Positions 1 to 8,750 are shown, counted from the stretch's first letter. The stretch: 64,000 nucleotides of DNA from Saccharothrix luteola (GCF_020859565.1 NZ_JAJHUO010000027.1:100084-164083), one strand, 5' to 3'. The notes: generated by a model from the letters alone, not told the origin. Made by a program: numbers and translations.

Positions 1-338
1 GTGATGCCGAAGAACGCGATGGCGGACACGATCGCCGCCGCCGCGCCCATGTTCACGCCGAGCAGGCCGGGGTCGGCGAGCGGGTTGCGGGTCAAGGCCT
101 GCATCACGGCGCCGGACAGGCCGAGCGCGGCGCCGACCAGCAGCCCGAGCACGGCCCGGGGCACGCGGACGTCGCGGACGATGGCCGCGTCGCCGGTGCC
201 GTCGTCGGCGAGGAGCAGGGCGAAGGTGTCGGCGAACGGGATGCTCTTGGTGCCGATCCACAGGCTGAGCAGCACGATCAGGCCCAGCACGCCGATCGAC
301 ACCAGCAGGCCGACCCCTCGCACCGCGTCGCGCGACAC
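1..338 (-). CDS. FecCD-family siderophore ABC transporter permease (3' part outside window)
   Basis: N-terminal 112 residues of an inner-membrane permease that, in this family, forms the channel of a ferric-siderophore importer with a binding lipoprotein and a FecE-type ATPase. After a first membrane segment the protein reads RVPRAVLGLLVGAALGLSG, then an MQALTRNPLADPGLLGVNMG stretch, which is the hallmark RxPR...SGxxxQxxxRNPLADPxxLG pattern of FecCD proteins. The GTG start at 338 has GAGGAGG five bases upstream; an in-frame GTG at 344 lies inside that site and is less likely. An iron box lies just upstream, so iron repression is inferred. The gene continues off the left edge. Confidence 0.93.
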   Translation of the reverse strand, partial: MSRDAVRGVGLLVSIGVLGLIVLLSLWIGTKSIPFADTFALLLADDGTGDAAIVRDVRVPRAVLGLLVGAALGLSGAVMQALTRNPLADPGLLGVNMGAAAAIVSAIAFFGI

Positions 339-355
339 CCGCACCTCCTCGAAGT

Positions 356-374
356 TTAGGTAAGGCTAACCGAC
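356..374 (-). promoter_or_regulatory. Iron box (DtxR/IdeR/DmdR-type operator) for the FecCD permease
   Basis: TTAGGTAAGGCTAACCGAC matches the actinobacterial iron-box palindrome TTAGGTTAGGCTAACCTAA at 16 of 19 positions by eye, and lies 18 bases before the permease start. A second half-match (GGTTAGCCT, near 398-406) lies between the box and the divergent gene at 413, so that gene may also respond to iron, but this is weak. Confidence 0.8.
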
Positions 375-412
375 ACATCGGCCGAGTCGATCGTCCGGTT
401 AGCCTCGCCGAC

Positions 413-889
413 GTGGACGACGAGGCAGCCGCGTGGCGCGGACTGGCGGCGCTGCTGCCGCCCGACCGGGCGAGGGACGTGCTCGAGTGCCGGGACATCG
501 GCGAGCAGGAGGCCGGCCTCGACCTGCTCGTCACCGGTCTGGTCGACGGTGACGTGGCGATCGGCGGGGACGAGCGGGCGAGCCTCGCGGTCATCGCCGA
601 GGTCTGGGGCGTGCGGGAGTCTGTCGAACCGACCCTGCGCCGCTGCCGGTCACGCGATGGCGGCCGGGTCCGGGTGGTCGGCGGCGAGCCGGTCGCGGAG
701 GAGGACCTCGTCGTGGTCCCGTGGCTCGCGTGCACCGGCTGCGATCGCGTCCTCGGCCGCGTGCACCGGCGTGAGCCGTGGGGCGACCTGTCGTACGAGG
801 CGGTGCGCTACGTGCTGCCGCCGCGACTGTTCGGGCCGGAGGAGGCTTGGGCGGCGTTCACGGCGCTGACCTCCTGCGTCCACCGGTGA
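413..889 (+). CDS. Conserved hypothetical protein, 158 aa
   Basis: Not recognised as a named family. It is acidic, begins MDDEAAAWRGLAALL, looks globular and has no signal peptide or membrane segment. A CxxC pair (ACTGCDR, near residue 107) in a hydrophobic surround could be a metal or redox site, but only one pair is visible. The GTG start follows closely on the divergent iron-box region shared with the permease gene, so it may be transcribed from that region. Codon use is typical of a high-GC coding gene. No function is proposed. Confidence 0.65.
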   Translation: MDDEAAAWRGLAALLPPDRARDVLECRDIGEQEAGLDLLVTGLVDGDVAIGGDERASLAVIAEVWGVRESVEPTLRRCRSRDGGRVRVVGGEPVAEEDLVVVPWLACTGCDRVLGRVHRREPWGDLSYEAVRYVLPPRLFGPEEAWAAFTALTSCVHR

Positions 890-919
890 TCAGCGGCCTC
901 CGGCCGTCCCGGGCGGTAG

Positions 920-1324
920 TCACGCGAGGGCGAGCGCGACGATCGCGACGAGCGCCGGGGTGACTTGCGCGATCGCGCCGACGACCCCGGAGCCCTTGGG
1001 GCGGCTCATCGCGAGGCGGTCCGACACGGCGAGGCCGAGGCCGGCCAGGACCATGAAACCGCACGTGTAGAACACGAGCGCGCGGCCGACCGCTTCGTCG
1101 CCCGTGTTGAGCGCGATCAGGCCGATGACCGTCCCGGAGCCGAGGAACAGGTTGTACAGGCCGACGTTGAACGACCACAACCGGACCGGCTCGACGTCCT
1201 CGGCGGGCACCTTGAACACGCCCCAGTGGACGCCGGGCCGCCGGAACAGCAGCGTCTCCCACACGAACACCAGCACGTGGATCCCCGCCGCCACCCCGGC
1301 GGCGACCTGGGCGACGACGTTCAC
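920..1324 (-). CDS. DUF1304 small integral membrane protein
   Basis: A 134-residue, four-helix membrane protein of the DUF1304 type. An N-terminal helix (VAQVAAGVAAGIHVLVFVWETLLF) is followed by a short loop, then helices around NLFLGSGTVIGLIAL, VFYTCGFMVLAGLGLAV and the C-terminal VGAIAQVTPALVAIVALALA. The F/W-E-x-LLF-x-x-P-x-x-x-x-x-F motif after helix 1 is typical of the family; its function is unknown. GTG at 1324 lies nine bases after AGGGGA; GTG at 1333 is an alternative that would sit on the ribosome site. It is divergent from the LuxR regulator at 1435 and could be its target. Confidence 0.8.
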   Translation of the reverse strand: MNVVAQVAAGVAAGIHVLVFVWETLLFRRPGVHWGVFKVPAEDVEPVRLWSFNVGLYNLFLGSGTVIGLIALNTGDEAVGRALVFYTCGFMVLAGLGLAVSDRLAMSRPKGSGVVGAIAQVTPALVAIVALALA

Positions 1325-1434
1325 GACGACCACTCCCCTGCCTTCATGACCCGACGGTAGGAGCGGTCCGCGACCGCCTGCCATCCCGGAAATGTGGGAT
1401 GGCCGCGCGGCCGTCACCGGCGCATACTCCGGCC

Positions 1435-2475
1435 ATGTGGGAAGGCCGGGCGGTCGGCGCGCGACGCGAGATCGCCGCGCTGGCCGCGGCGGGGCTCGGG
1501 GTCGTCGAGCTGCACCGGGCCGCGATCGACGTGGTCGAGCGGGTCGTGCCGACCGACCTGACCTGCTGGGCGTCGCTCGACCCGGACACCGCCGTGATCA
1601 GCACGATGACCAGCGGACCGAACCCGATCCCCGCCGAGTACGAGCCGCTGCTGGCGGCCTGCGAGTACGGCGGCGGCGAGCCGCACACGTTCGCCGAGCT
1701 GGCCCGCCGCCCGGAGCCGGTGGCGCGGCTGTCGGACGTGCCGCGCCGCGAGGTGGCCCGCAGCGGCAGGCTCAACGAGGTGTGGCGACCGCTCGGCCTC
1801 GGGCACGAGCTGCGCGCGGTGTTCCGGGTGGACGGCACGTGCTGGGCCGCGGCGGGCATGGTGCGGCGTGGCGAGTTCACCGATCGGGAGGTCGGGTTCG
1901 TCGCCTCCATCGCGCCCGCGCTGGCCGCCGCGACGAGGGTCGCGGCGCGGACCGGCGCCCACCGGGCCGGTGGCGAGCCCGCGATCGTGGTGGTCGGCCC
2001 GGACGGCGAGCCGCGTGCGGCCACGGCCGCCGCCCGGACCTGGCGGGAGGAGCTGGACGCGATCGCGCCCGGCCGGTTCGCGGTGGTGCTGCGCGCCGTG
2101 GTGACCGGCGCGCGGGCGGCGCCGTCCGGCACGTTCCGGGCACGCGTGCGCGACGCGTCCGGCGGCTGGGTCCTGGTGCAGGCCGGCCGGTTGATCGCGG
2201 AGGACGACCGCGAGACGGTGGTGACCGTCGAACGGGCGTCCGGCGGCGAGCTGCTCGGCCTGCTCCTGGCCGCCTACGGCCTCACCGCCCGGGAGCGCGA
2301 GGTGTGCCACGAGGTCATCGCGGGACGGTCCACTTCGGACATAGCGGCCCGGCTCACCATCTCCGCGCACACCGTGCAGGACCACCTGAAGTCGGTGTTC
2401 GGCAAGGTCGACGTGCGCAGCCGCGGCGAGCTGGTCGCCAAGCTCCGCCCCGAGGAGCACGCGGCCCCGTCATGA
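1435..2475 (+). CDS. LuxR-family transcriptional regulator with GAF-like sensor region
   Basis: A 346-residue regulator. The last about 65 residues form a LuxR/FixJ-type helix-turn-helix: LTAREREVCHEVIAGRSTSDIAARL followed by ISAHTVQDHLKSVFGKVDVRSR, with the usual invariant E, G and V residues. The N-terminal two-thirds resembles a GAF-type sensor (DVVERVVPTDLTCWASLDPDT... up to about residue 190) but has no obvious ligand residues, and there is no receiver domain. ATG at 1435 starts MWEGRAVGARREI; an upstream ATG at 1399 would overlap the divergent promoter region and neither has a clear ribosome site. Targets are unknown; the divergent DUF1304 gene is the nearest candidate. Confidence 0.85.
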   Translation: MWEGRAVGARREIAALAAAGLGVVELHRAAIDVVERVVPTDLTCWASLDPDTAVISTMTSGPNPIPAEYEPLLAACEYGGGEPHTFAELARRPEPVARLSDVPRREVARSGRLNEVWRPLGLGHELRAVFRVDGTCWAAAGMVRRGEFTDREVGFVASIAPALAAATRVAARTGAHRAGGEPAIVVVGPDGEPRAATAAARTWREELDAIAPGRFAVVLRAVVTGARAAPSGTFRARVRDASGGWVLVQAGRLIAEDDRETVVTVERASGGELLGLLLAAYGLTAREREVCHEVIAGRSTSDIAARLTISAHTVQDHLKSVFGKVDVRSRGELVAKLRPEEHAAPS

Positions 2476-2571
2476 CCCCCGCCTGGTGACCAAGGTGCCG
2501 GCGGCCGGCTGAGCGCGGTGACGTACGGTCGAGCGCTCGACCGCCCACCGCGCGTCCACCGAGGAGACACC

Positions 2572-3480
2572 GTGAAAGCCGTTGTGCTGAACCGCTTCGG
2601 CGGTCCCGAGACCCTGCGCCTCGAGGAGGTCGAACGACCCGAGCCCGGCCCCGGCCAGGTGCGCCTGCGGGTGCGGGCGGTCGGGGTGAACCCGTACGAC
2701 GCGAAGATCCGTTCCGGCGCCATGGAAGCCGTCTTCAGCACGCCGCTGCCCACGATCCTCGGCCTCGAAGTCGCGGGCGTGGTCGACGCGGTCGGCTCGG
2801 ACGTCACCGCCTGGTCGGTCGGTGACGAGGTGCTCGGCTGGTCCGACACCGGCGCGTACGCCGAGCACGCGTTGGCCACCACGGTCGCGCGCAAGCCCGT
2901 AGGGCTGTCGTGGGAGCACGCCGTGACGCTGCCCGTGGCCCTGGAGACCACCGACCGCGTGTTCGGCCTGCTCGGCGTCAAGCCGGGCGAGACGCTGCTG
3001 GTGCACGGCGCGGCGGGCGGTGTGGGCACGGTGGCCGTGCAGCTGGGCGTGCTGGCGGGGCTGCGGGTCATCGGCACCGCCGGTCCGGCCAACCAGGAGC
3101 ACGTCGCCGCGCTCGGCGCCACGCCGACGACGTACGGCGAGGGCTTGGTGCAGCGGGTGCGCGCGTTGGCGCCCGAGGGCGTGGACGCGGTGTTCGACGT
3201 GGCCGGCAAGGGCGCGCTGCCGGCTTCGATCGAGCTGCGCGGCGGCACGGATCGCATCGTCACCATCGCCGACGGGCAGGCCGCCGCCGAGCTGGGCGTG
3301 GTGTTCACCCAGGGCCCGCCGCGGCGGTCCGCCGAACGCCTGGCCGAAGTCGCCGCTCTCGCCGCGGAGGGCCGGCTCGTCACCACCGTCGGCCGCGCGT
3401 TCCCGCTGGCCGACGCCGCCGAGGCGCACCGGGCCGCCGCCGAGGGCCACGGCCGGGGCAAGCTCGTGCTGACCGCGTGA
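2572..3480 (+). CDS. NADP-dependent zinc-free alcohol dehydrogenase / quinone oxidoreductase (MDR family)
   Basis: A 302-residue medium-chain dehydrogenase/reductase of the quinone oxidoreductase subgroup. The N-terminal GroES-like domain opens MKAVVLNRFGGPETLRLEEV and contains VRAVGVNPYDAKIRSG; the nucleotide-binding domain has LLVHGAAGGVGTVAVQLG, the AAGGVG dinucleotide loop of this group. The cysteine/histidine ligands of zinc alcohol dehydrogenases are absent, so quinone or enone reduction using NADPH is expected. The GTG start is preceded by GAGGAGA. It lies 96 bases after the LuxR gene on the same strand and may be co-transcribed or controlled by it. Confidence 0.9.
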   Translation: MKAVVLNRFGGPETLRLEEVERPEPGPGQVRLRVRAVGVNPYDAKIRSGAMEAVFSTPLPTILGLEVAGVVDAVGSDVTAWSVGDEVLGWSDTGAYAEHALATTVARKPVGLSWEHAVTLPVALETTDRVFGLLGVKPGETLLVHGAAGGVGTVAVQLGVLAGLRVIGTAGPANQEHVAALGATPTTYGEGLVQRVRALAPEGVDAVFDVAGKGALPASIELRGGTDRIVTIADGQAAAELGVVFTQGPPRRSAERLAEVAALAAEGRLVTTVGRAFPLADAAEAHRAAAEGHGRGKLVLTA

Positions 3481-3561
3481 ACCCGCCGCCCTCTGGACAC
3501 TTGGTCACACCTACCTGTAACACATGGTTAACAAGTACCGGCAGGAGTCCGAGGAGGTCCG

Positions 3562-5061
3562 ATGGCGGCACGGGACATGGATCGGCGCACGCTGCTGCGC
3601 CACGCCGGGGCGGCCGGTGCGGTCGGGGCGCTCTCGACACTGTTCGGTAACGTGCCCGCGATGGGTCAGCCGTCCCCGACTCCGTTCGACCTGCACTTCG
3701 CGGTGGCGCACAAGCACCGCCCGTTCGACCTCGTCGCACCCCGGTTCGTGCAGTACGACAGCGCGATCACACCACCGCCCACCACCGCGAACACGCTGGT
3801 CAGCACCGGTGTGCGGCCCCGTGCGCCGTTCGGTTCGGTGCTGGTGGAGGTGCAGCGCGCCGAGGGCGTGGTGGTGGCGGGCCTGGCCGGCGGCGGCACG
3901 TCCGTGCTCGGCACGCTCGACGCGACCGCCGGCAAGGCGACGATCGAGGTGACCACCGGCGGTGCCACGACCACGCTGAAGTCCGCCGACGTGCGCGTGA
4001 CCGGCGCGTTCCGGTTCGCCGTCGTGGTCAACGAGAACGCGGTCACCGTCCTGGTCGACACCACCGGCACGGGCACGGGCTGGCAACCCGTGCTGACCGA
4101 GCGGGACGGCGTGCGCGCGCTGGTCGACCTGCGGGTGCCCGCAGTGCTGGGCGGCCTCGACTACGTCTACGGCGGACGCGGCGGCGACGTGCGGCTGGGC
4201 CGGGTGCGCGCGGGCTACTTCGGCCAGGCGGGCGTCCGCGACCCGCACGTGGTGCAGCACGCCGACGGCAGGCCGTTCATCCGCGACGGCAAGCTGTACC
4301 TGACCATGACCAACGCCGGGTTGGGCTTCTTCCAGCAGGCGCACTGGGCGGTGTGGACGATCGACCTGGCCGACCCGTCCCGCCTGGAGCAGGTCGCGAT
4401 CCTGTTCTTCGAGCGCGACGGCGTGGTGCTGGGCGACCACGCCGGGCAGGTCGTGTACGACGACCGCACCGGCCGCTTCATCGTGCTGATGAGCTCGTGG
4501 GGCGACTTCGCGTTCCGGGGCGTGCACATCCGGCACGCCGCGACCACCGCGAACGTGCTGCGCGGCGTGCACGTCCTGCGCACCGAGCGGCTCCCGCTGC
4601 CGACCTCCGTCAGCTCGTGGGACCCGGCCCTGACCCGCGTGAACGACCGCTGGCACCTCGCGTTCGTGGAGAGCGAGGCGCAGCAGCCGGCGTTCGTCTT
4701 CCACCCGGCGCTCGCGGTCGCCGCACCCGGCGCGGACTACACGGCGACGCGGCTGGTCGGCGCGGACACCGCCGTGGACCAGACCGAGGGCACGATCATC
4801 CAGCGCGTCGGCCGCGAGTGGTACCTCTTCGCCAGCGACGGCGACGCGCGCAACTACCCGGTGTACGACCTGGCGATGCACAAGCTGGGCACGCTCGACG
4901 CGCCGTACGGCACGAACATCCCGCACCCGATGCTGCTGCCGGTCGGCCGCGAGTGGTGGCTGATCACGTTCGACGGCACGCAGTACGCCGAGCCCGTGCT
5001 GGGGTACGGCGGTCACGGCGACCTGATCGTGATGCGCAGCCCCGCCCCCGGCCGAGGTTAG
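3562..5061 (+). CDS. Tat-exported beta-propeller protein, glycoside-hydrolase-43/32-like fold
   Basis: A 499-residue secreted protein. A twin-arginine signal (MDRRTLLRHAGAAGAVGALS) with cleavage near residue 35 directs folded export. The mature part begins with a beta-rich domain (about 36-215) and continues into repeated blades with DPHVVQHADGRPFIRDGKLYL, VSSWDPALTRVNDRWHLAF and YLFASDGDARNYPVYDL, the D-P/W-Y pattern seen in five-bladed propellers of the GH43/GH32/GH117 type. I cannot assign catalytic residues or a substrate. A second ATG five residues later (at 3577) would also keep the Tat motif. An AGGAGG-like site precedes 3562. The gene stands alone, convergent with the HExxH gene. Confidence 0.7.
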   Translation: MAARDMDRRTLLRHAGAAGAVGALSTLFGNVPAMGQPSPTPFDLHFAVAHKHRPFDLVAPRFVQYDSAITPPPTTANTLVSTGVRPRAPFGSVLVEVQRAEGVVVAGLAGGGTSVLGTLDATAGKATIEVTTGGATTTLKSADVRVTGAFRFAVVVNENAVTVLVDTTGTGTGWQPVLTERDGVRALVDLRVPAVLGGLDYVYGGRGGDVRLGRVRAGYFGQAGVRDPHVVQHADGRPFIRDGKLYLTMTNAGLGFFQQAHWAVWTIDLADPSRLEQVAILFFERDGVVLGDHAGQVVYDDRTGRFIVLMSSWGDFAFRGVHIRHAATTANVLRGVHVLRTERLPLPTSVSSWDPALTRVNDRWHLAFVESEAQQPAFVFHPALAVAAPGADYTATRLVGADTAVDQTEGTIIQRVGREWYLFASDGDARNYPVYDLAMHKLGTLDAPYGTNIPHPMLLPVGREWWLITFDGTQYAEPVLGYGGHGDLIVMRSPAPGRG

Positions 5062-5079
5062 CCGGGGGCCGGGCGGGCA

Positions 5080-6444
5080 CTACCCCTGCAACTGCTTCTC
5101 CTTGGCGAAGAACTCCTTGATCAGGTTGTCGCGCACCCGGGCCCCGTCGGCCGCGTACGGGCCGCCGGGGCCGGTGAGCTGCTCGATCTGGTCGAGCAGG
5201 ACCAGGCTCTGGTCCCGCTGCGCGGGGTTCATGGTGAACTGCCGCCCGTCGAGGGTCACCGGGTTGCCCTGGACGTAGTCGCGCAGGCCGTTCCAGTCGG
5301 TCGGGGGTTGGCCCGGCGGGGGCTGGTAGGACAACCGCGGCGGGTTGCCGTTGGCGTCGTGGTGGGCGTTCTCGTTGACCAGCACGTTCTGGTACTCCAG
5401 CAACGTGTTGTGCGAGTTGTGGTGGTCGAAGCCGTGCTCGTTCTGCCTGGCGTGCCCGACCTCGTGCACCAGCGTCGCGTTGTCGTTGTGCTGGTCGTCG
5501 AGCATGAGCAGGTTGCTGTCGCCGTTGTAGGCGCCGCCGCCCTGCATGTCGAGGGCGTCCTTGGCCGGGGTGCCCGCGAAGTCCGGGTCGGCCATGAGGT
5601 CCGGCGGGAAGCCCATCATCTCGCCCAGGGTCATCCCCTGCTGCTCGGGGGTGAGGCCGTGGCGGTTCCCCGGCGGCAGGTCCATGACCGGCGTGTCGAG
5701 GGTGTACGGGCGGCCGTCCGGCCGGTTGCCCGTGGGCACGACGACCGCACCGACGTCGTTGGTGACGCCGAGCTGCTGCCGGATGTCGCCGATGCGGTCG
5801 CCGATCGGCCTGGGGTCCGGGTTCGGCATCGGCGTGGCGTTCGGCGGTGGCGGCATCGGGCTGTCACCGGACACCTCGGGAGGCGGCTGCACGGTGCTGT
5901 TGTCGCCGTTGGTGGTGTCGCCCTGGCCGTTGGTGCCGCCATCGGAACGCCCGCCCGACGAGCCGGGCGGTCCCTGGTAGACGGTGGTGTCCTGCCCGAT
6001 GTTGTTCAGGTTGTCGGAGATGTCGCTGTCGGTCGTGCGCATCGTCTCGGCCGAGTCGCGGACCTTCTGCGCGGCGTTGGCGGCGGCGTCCGCGGCGGCC
6101 TTGGTCGTGTCCGCGCCCTGGCTGATCGTCGTGTTCAGGGGCGACGCGATCATGCTGCCGAACGCGCCGTACGCGTCCGCCGTGGCCTGGTGCGAGCCGA
6201 GGTTCTGGCTCGTCGTGGTGAGGCCGTCGCCCAGGTTGTCGAGGTTCTGCGCCTGCCAGTCCAGGTTGTCCAGGCTCATCGCGCTGCCGTTGTCGCTGAT
6301 CTGGTAGAAGTCCGAGAACGGGTTCGGCGAGGGCGGCGGGCTGACCTCGTACTTGTCGCTGAACGGGTTGCTGGTCGTGCTGGTGGTGCTGTCCGGGCTG
6401 CCGGGCGGCGGCGTGGAACCACCGCCACCTCCCACGCGGGCCAT
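5080..6444 (-). CDS. Glycine/proline/asparagine-rich protein with HExxH metallopeptidase-like domain, candidate type VII-exported effector
   Basis: A 454-residue protein with no N-terminal signal peptide. Residues 1-60 are low-complexity with two NPFSDxY repeats; residues about 65-165 are helical and Q/N/A-rich and resemble an ESX/WXG-type export module; 165-230 is a G/S/P-rich linker; the C-terminal domain carries TLVHEVGHARQNEHG, with HEVGH starting at residue 327, a zinc-protease signature. Further histidines follow (DHHNSHN, NAHHD). The start overlaps the stop of the upstream WXG-like gene by one base (TGATG), so the two are translationally coupled. A secreted protease or toxin is inferred from architecture only; no immunity gene is obvious. 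Confidence 0.7.
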   Translation of the reverse strand: MARVGGGGGSTPPPGSPDSTTSTTSNPFSDKYEVSPPPSPNPFSDFYQISDNGSAMSLDNLDWQAQNLDNLGDGLTTTSQNLGSHQATADAYGAFGSMIASPLNTTISQGADTTKAAADAAANAAQKVRDSAETMRTTDSDISDNLNNIGQDTTVYQGPPGSSGGRSDGGTNGQGDTTNGDNSTVQPPPEVSGDSPMPPPPNATPMPNPDPRPIGDRIGDIRQQLGVTNDVGAVVVPTGNRPDGRPYTLDTPVMDLPPGNRHGLTPEQQGMTLGEMMGFPPDLMADPDFAGTPAKDALDMQGGGAYNGDSNLLMLDDQHNDNATLVHEVGHARQNEHGFDHHNSHNTLLEYQNVLVNENAHHDANGNPPRLSYQPPPGQPPTDWNGLRDYVQGNPVTLDGRQFTMNPAQRDQSLVLLDQIEQLTGPGGPYAADGARVRDNLIKEFFAKEKQLQG

Positions 6445-7295
6445 CAGACAGCCGCCTTCGACTGGTCCGGCGCGCCGCTCTTGCCGTCGCCGTAGAAGTC
6501 GCCGTAACCGCCACCGGCCTTGACCGTCTCGTGCACGATGCCGCCCGCGTCGCCGAACCGCGAGAAGCCCTGCGCGATCGAGCCCATCGAACCGCCGAGT
6601 TTGCCGAGCCGCGCGGCCTGCCTGCCCAGCGCGGCGATCAGCTTGGCGATCCGGGCGCCGATCTGCACCGCCAGCGCGGTGGCCGCCCCGACCGCGTACC
6701 CGATGAACCCGACGATGGACGCGCCCAGGGTGAACACCGCTGCCGCCGCCGCGATCAACGCGCCCTTGACGAGCTGGGCGAGCAGGCCCGCGATCAGGTC
6801 GCGCACGATGTCGCGCAGGATGATGATCAGCGTGCCGGTCACCGCCGTGACGCGCGCCGTGCCGTCCACGACCTCGGCCAACGAGTCCAGCTCGCCGCCG
6901 AGCCGGTCCATGCTCTGCTTGAACGCCTCGGCCGCCTTGCCCTCCCAGCCGGTGAACTGGGCCATCGCGGTCTTGTGCAGCTCGGCCTGGTCGCGGATCT
7001 GCTTGGCGTCCGCCTTCACCAGCTCGATGTGCGCCTGGATGGCGTCGCGGTCGCCCATCAGCATGTCCAGCGGCTCGCGCAGGAAGCTGACGTGCTCGAT
7101 CAGCCACCCGATCCCGGCCGCCAGCAGCGTGCCGATCGGGTCGATCGCCAACGCCACCGTCGAGGCCACGACGTCGATCGCGCCGAACGTGATGTCCAGG
7201 ACGCGTTCGGTCTCGCTCTGCGCGTCGCCCTCGATCGTCTTGACGAAGCTCGCGTAGCTCTCGAAGATCCCGGCTCCGGTCCACTGGTCGGTCAT
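6444..7295 (-). CDS. WXG100-like protein with hydrophobic C-terminal half
   Basis: A 283-residue protein beginning MTDQWTGAGIFESYASFVKT. A helix-turn-helix hairpin around W117-E-G (MAQFTGWEGKAAEAFKQSMD) matches the W-x-G bend of WXG100/ESX substrates. Unlike the usual 100-residue forms it has hydrophobic segments on both sides: about 33-60 (ITFGAIDVVASTVALAI) and 150-215 (TLIIILRDIVRDLIAGLL, AAAAAVFTLGASIVGFIGYAVGAA), followed by a G-rich tail. It is the first gene of a pair with the HExxH protein, and the likely role is partner or chaperone for its export. No secretion ATPase or EccB-E gene lies in the window. Confidence 0.75.
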   Translation of the reverse strand: MTDQWTGAGIFESYASFVKTIEGDAQSETERVLDITFGAIDVVASTVALAIDPIGTLLAAGIGWLIEHVSFLREPLDMLMGDRDAIQAHIELVKADAKQIRDQAELHKTAMAQFTGWEGKAAEAFKQSMDRLGGELDSLAEVVDGTARVTAVTGTLIIILRDIVRDLIAGLLAQLVKGALIAAAAAVFTLGASIVGFIGYAVGAATALAVQIGARIAKLIAALGRQAARLGKLGGSMGSIAQGFSRFGDAGGIVHETVKAGGGYGDFYGDGKSGAPDQSKAAV

Positions 7296-7460
7296 CGCCG
7301 GCCCTCCCCGGCCGCGTCGCCGCCGTGCCCTCGCGTTCCCACGAAAATCTCTCCCCCTGCTCGGATCCGTCCGGGCGACAGTGCAGCGCGGCGCGCCAAC
7401 GACGGACCAACGTCCGGCCAACTCCGGGTTACGACGTGCGCGTTTGGCATGCTCGGGGCC

Positions 7461-8330
7461 GTGACGAACCACATCGACGAAGCTCTGCGGGCACTGGCGG
7501 ACGGCGACATCGGCGGCGCGAGGGAGGCACTGCGCGGTGGGGGCACACCGTTGGCGGCGGCGTTGGCCGAGCACTTGGCGGCGGGGCGGGACGGCTCGGT
7601 GTACGACCAGCCCGCGGCCTTCGAGGCGTTCATCGACGGCGGCGGCAACGTGGGCCTCTACGGGGCGGTGACCGAGGCGTTGGGGCGGGTGTACGCCGAC
7701 ACGCGGCCGTCGAGCCTGCTGGACATCGGCTGCGGTGACGGGCGGGCGCTGCGGCCCGTACTGGCCTCGGAGCACGCACCGGCCTCGGTGACGCTGGTCG
7801 AGCCGTCCGCGGCGTTGCTCGACGAGGCGGTGCGGGCGTTGGCCGGGCACGACGTCGACGCCCGGCACACGAGGGTGGAGCCGTTCGCGGCGGCGTTGCC
7901 GGCGGACGCGGTGTTCGACGTGGCCCAGTCGACGTTCGCCCTGCACACGCTGCCGCACGAGGTGCGCGACGGCGTGCTGGCCGACCTGGTCGGGCACGTC
8001 GGCGTGCTCGCCGTGGTCGAGTTCGACGTGCCGGACCTGCCGCCCGCGAGCCCGGAGCACCTCAGGTTCCTGGCCGAGGCCTACGAACGCGGGCTGACCG
8101 AGTACGAGGACGACCGGGACCTGGTGGCGCAGGGGTTCCTGATGCCGGTGCTGACCGGCCAGTTGGTGCCGGGCGCGACCCGGGCCACCTGGGAGCAGCC
8201 CGCGGCGCGGTGGGCGGAGCAGGTCGAGCGGGCCGGGTTCACCGAGGTCCGGGTCACCCGGCTGCACGACTACTGGTGGTCCCCCGCGTTCCTGCTCACC
8301 GCTTCAGGGTCTCCAGGGTCTGCGGCTTGA
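7461..8330 (+). CDS. SAM-dependent class I methyltransferase
   Basis: A 289-residue protein. The SAM-binding motif I is LLDIGCGDGRALRPVL (about residue 90), followed by VTLVEPSAALLDEA (acidic/aromatic end of strand 2) and VFDVAQSTFALHTL (motif III region). The C-terminal part contains the conserved-looking DYWWSPAFLL. An N-terminal all-helical segment of about 50 residues precedes the domain. The substrate cannot be predicted. GTG at 7461 is chosen; ATG four codons upstream at 7449 is possible and neither has a strong ribosome site. Its 3' end overlaps the convergent DUF4267 gene by 35 bases. Confidence 0.8.
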   Translation: MTNHIDEALRALADGDIGGAREALRGGGTPLAAALAEHLAAGRDGSVYDQPAAFEAFIDGGGNVGLYGAVTEALGRVYADTRPSSLLDIGCGDGRALRPVLASEHAPASVTLVEPSAALLDEAVRALAGHDVDARHTRVEPFAAALPADAVFDVAQSTFALHTLPHEVRDGVLADLVGHVGVLAVVEFDVPDLPPASPEHLRFLAEAYERGLTEYEDDRDLVAQGFLMPVLTGQLVPGATRATWEQPAARWAEQVERAGFTEVRVTRLHDYWWSPAFLLTASGSPGSAA

Positions 8331-8733
8331 GGGTGTCCGCCTTCGGGGTCTCCCGCTTCCGGGTCTCCCACAGCAGCGAGGCCGCCACGACGAGCACGAG
8401 GGCAGCCGCCGAACCGTGCACGGTCAGCGCGTAGGCCACCGTGCCGCCGTTGGTGAACACCGCGATGCAGTCGCCGATCGGGATGACCGCGTCGGCCAGC
8501 ACCACCCAGCCCAGGGCGCGGCGGTGCCGGAGCAGCAGCAGGATCAGCGCGGTCAGCGCGTAGGCGATGTCGCGGACTCCCTTGACCACGAAGTACCCCG
8601 GTTCCTGCGGCCACGGGTCGATGCCGAAACCCGCCGCCGAGCCCTGCCCGTCGAGCAGGAAGCTGAGGCCGAAGTAGAAGCCGGCGAGGACGACGAGCAC
8701 GGCGAGGACCGTGTCGATCCGGTGGTGGGACAT
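8296..8733 (-). CDS. DUF4267-type small membrane protein
   Basis: A 145-residue protein with four predicted membrane segments: IDTVLAVLVVLAGFYFGLSFLL, GVRDIAYALTALILLLL, LGWVVLADAVIPIGDCIAVF and TVHGSAAALVLVVAASLLW. The layout, with FGIDPWPQEPGYFVVKGVRD between helices 1 and 2, fits DUF4267. The function is unknown. The C-terminus is a charged, repetitive tail (RKRETPKADTLKPQTLETLKR). The ATG start faces the divergent TetR gene across two palindromes, so it is the probable target of that repressor. Confidence 0.8.
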   Translation of the reverse strand: MSHHRIDTVLAVLVVLAGFYFGLSFLLDGQGSAAGFGIDPWPQEPGYFVVKGVRDIAYALTALILLLLRHRRALGWVVLADAVIPIGDCIAVFTNGGTVAYALTVHGSAAALVLVVAASLLWETRKRETPKADTLKPQTLETLKR

Positions 8734-8750
8734 GTCCCGACTCCCAAGTG

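Noticed and set aside
1..363. Plus-strand 120-residue open frame at the left edge
   Set aside because: The minus strand reads a clear FecCD permease through the same bases.
5080..7295. Complete type VII secretion locus
   Set aside because: Only a WXG-like gene and a possible effector are present; no EccC ATPase, EccB, EccD, EccE or mycosin.
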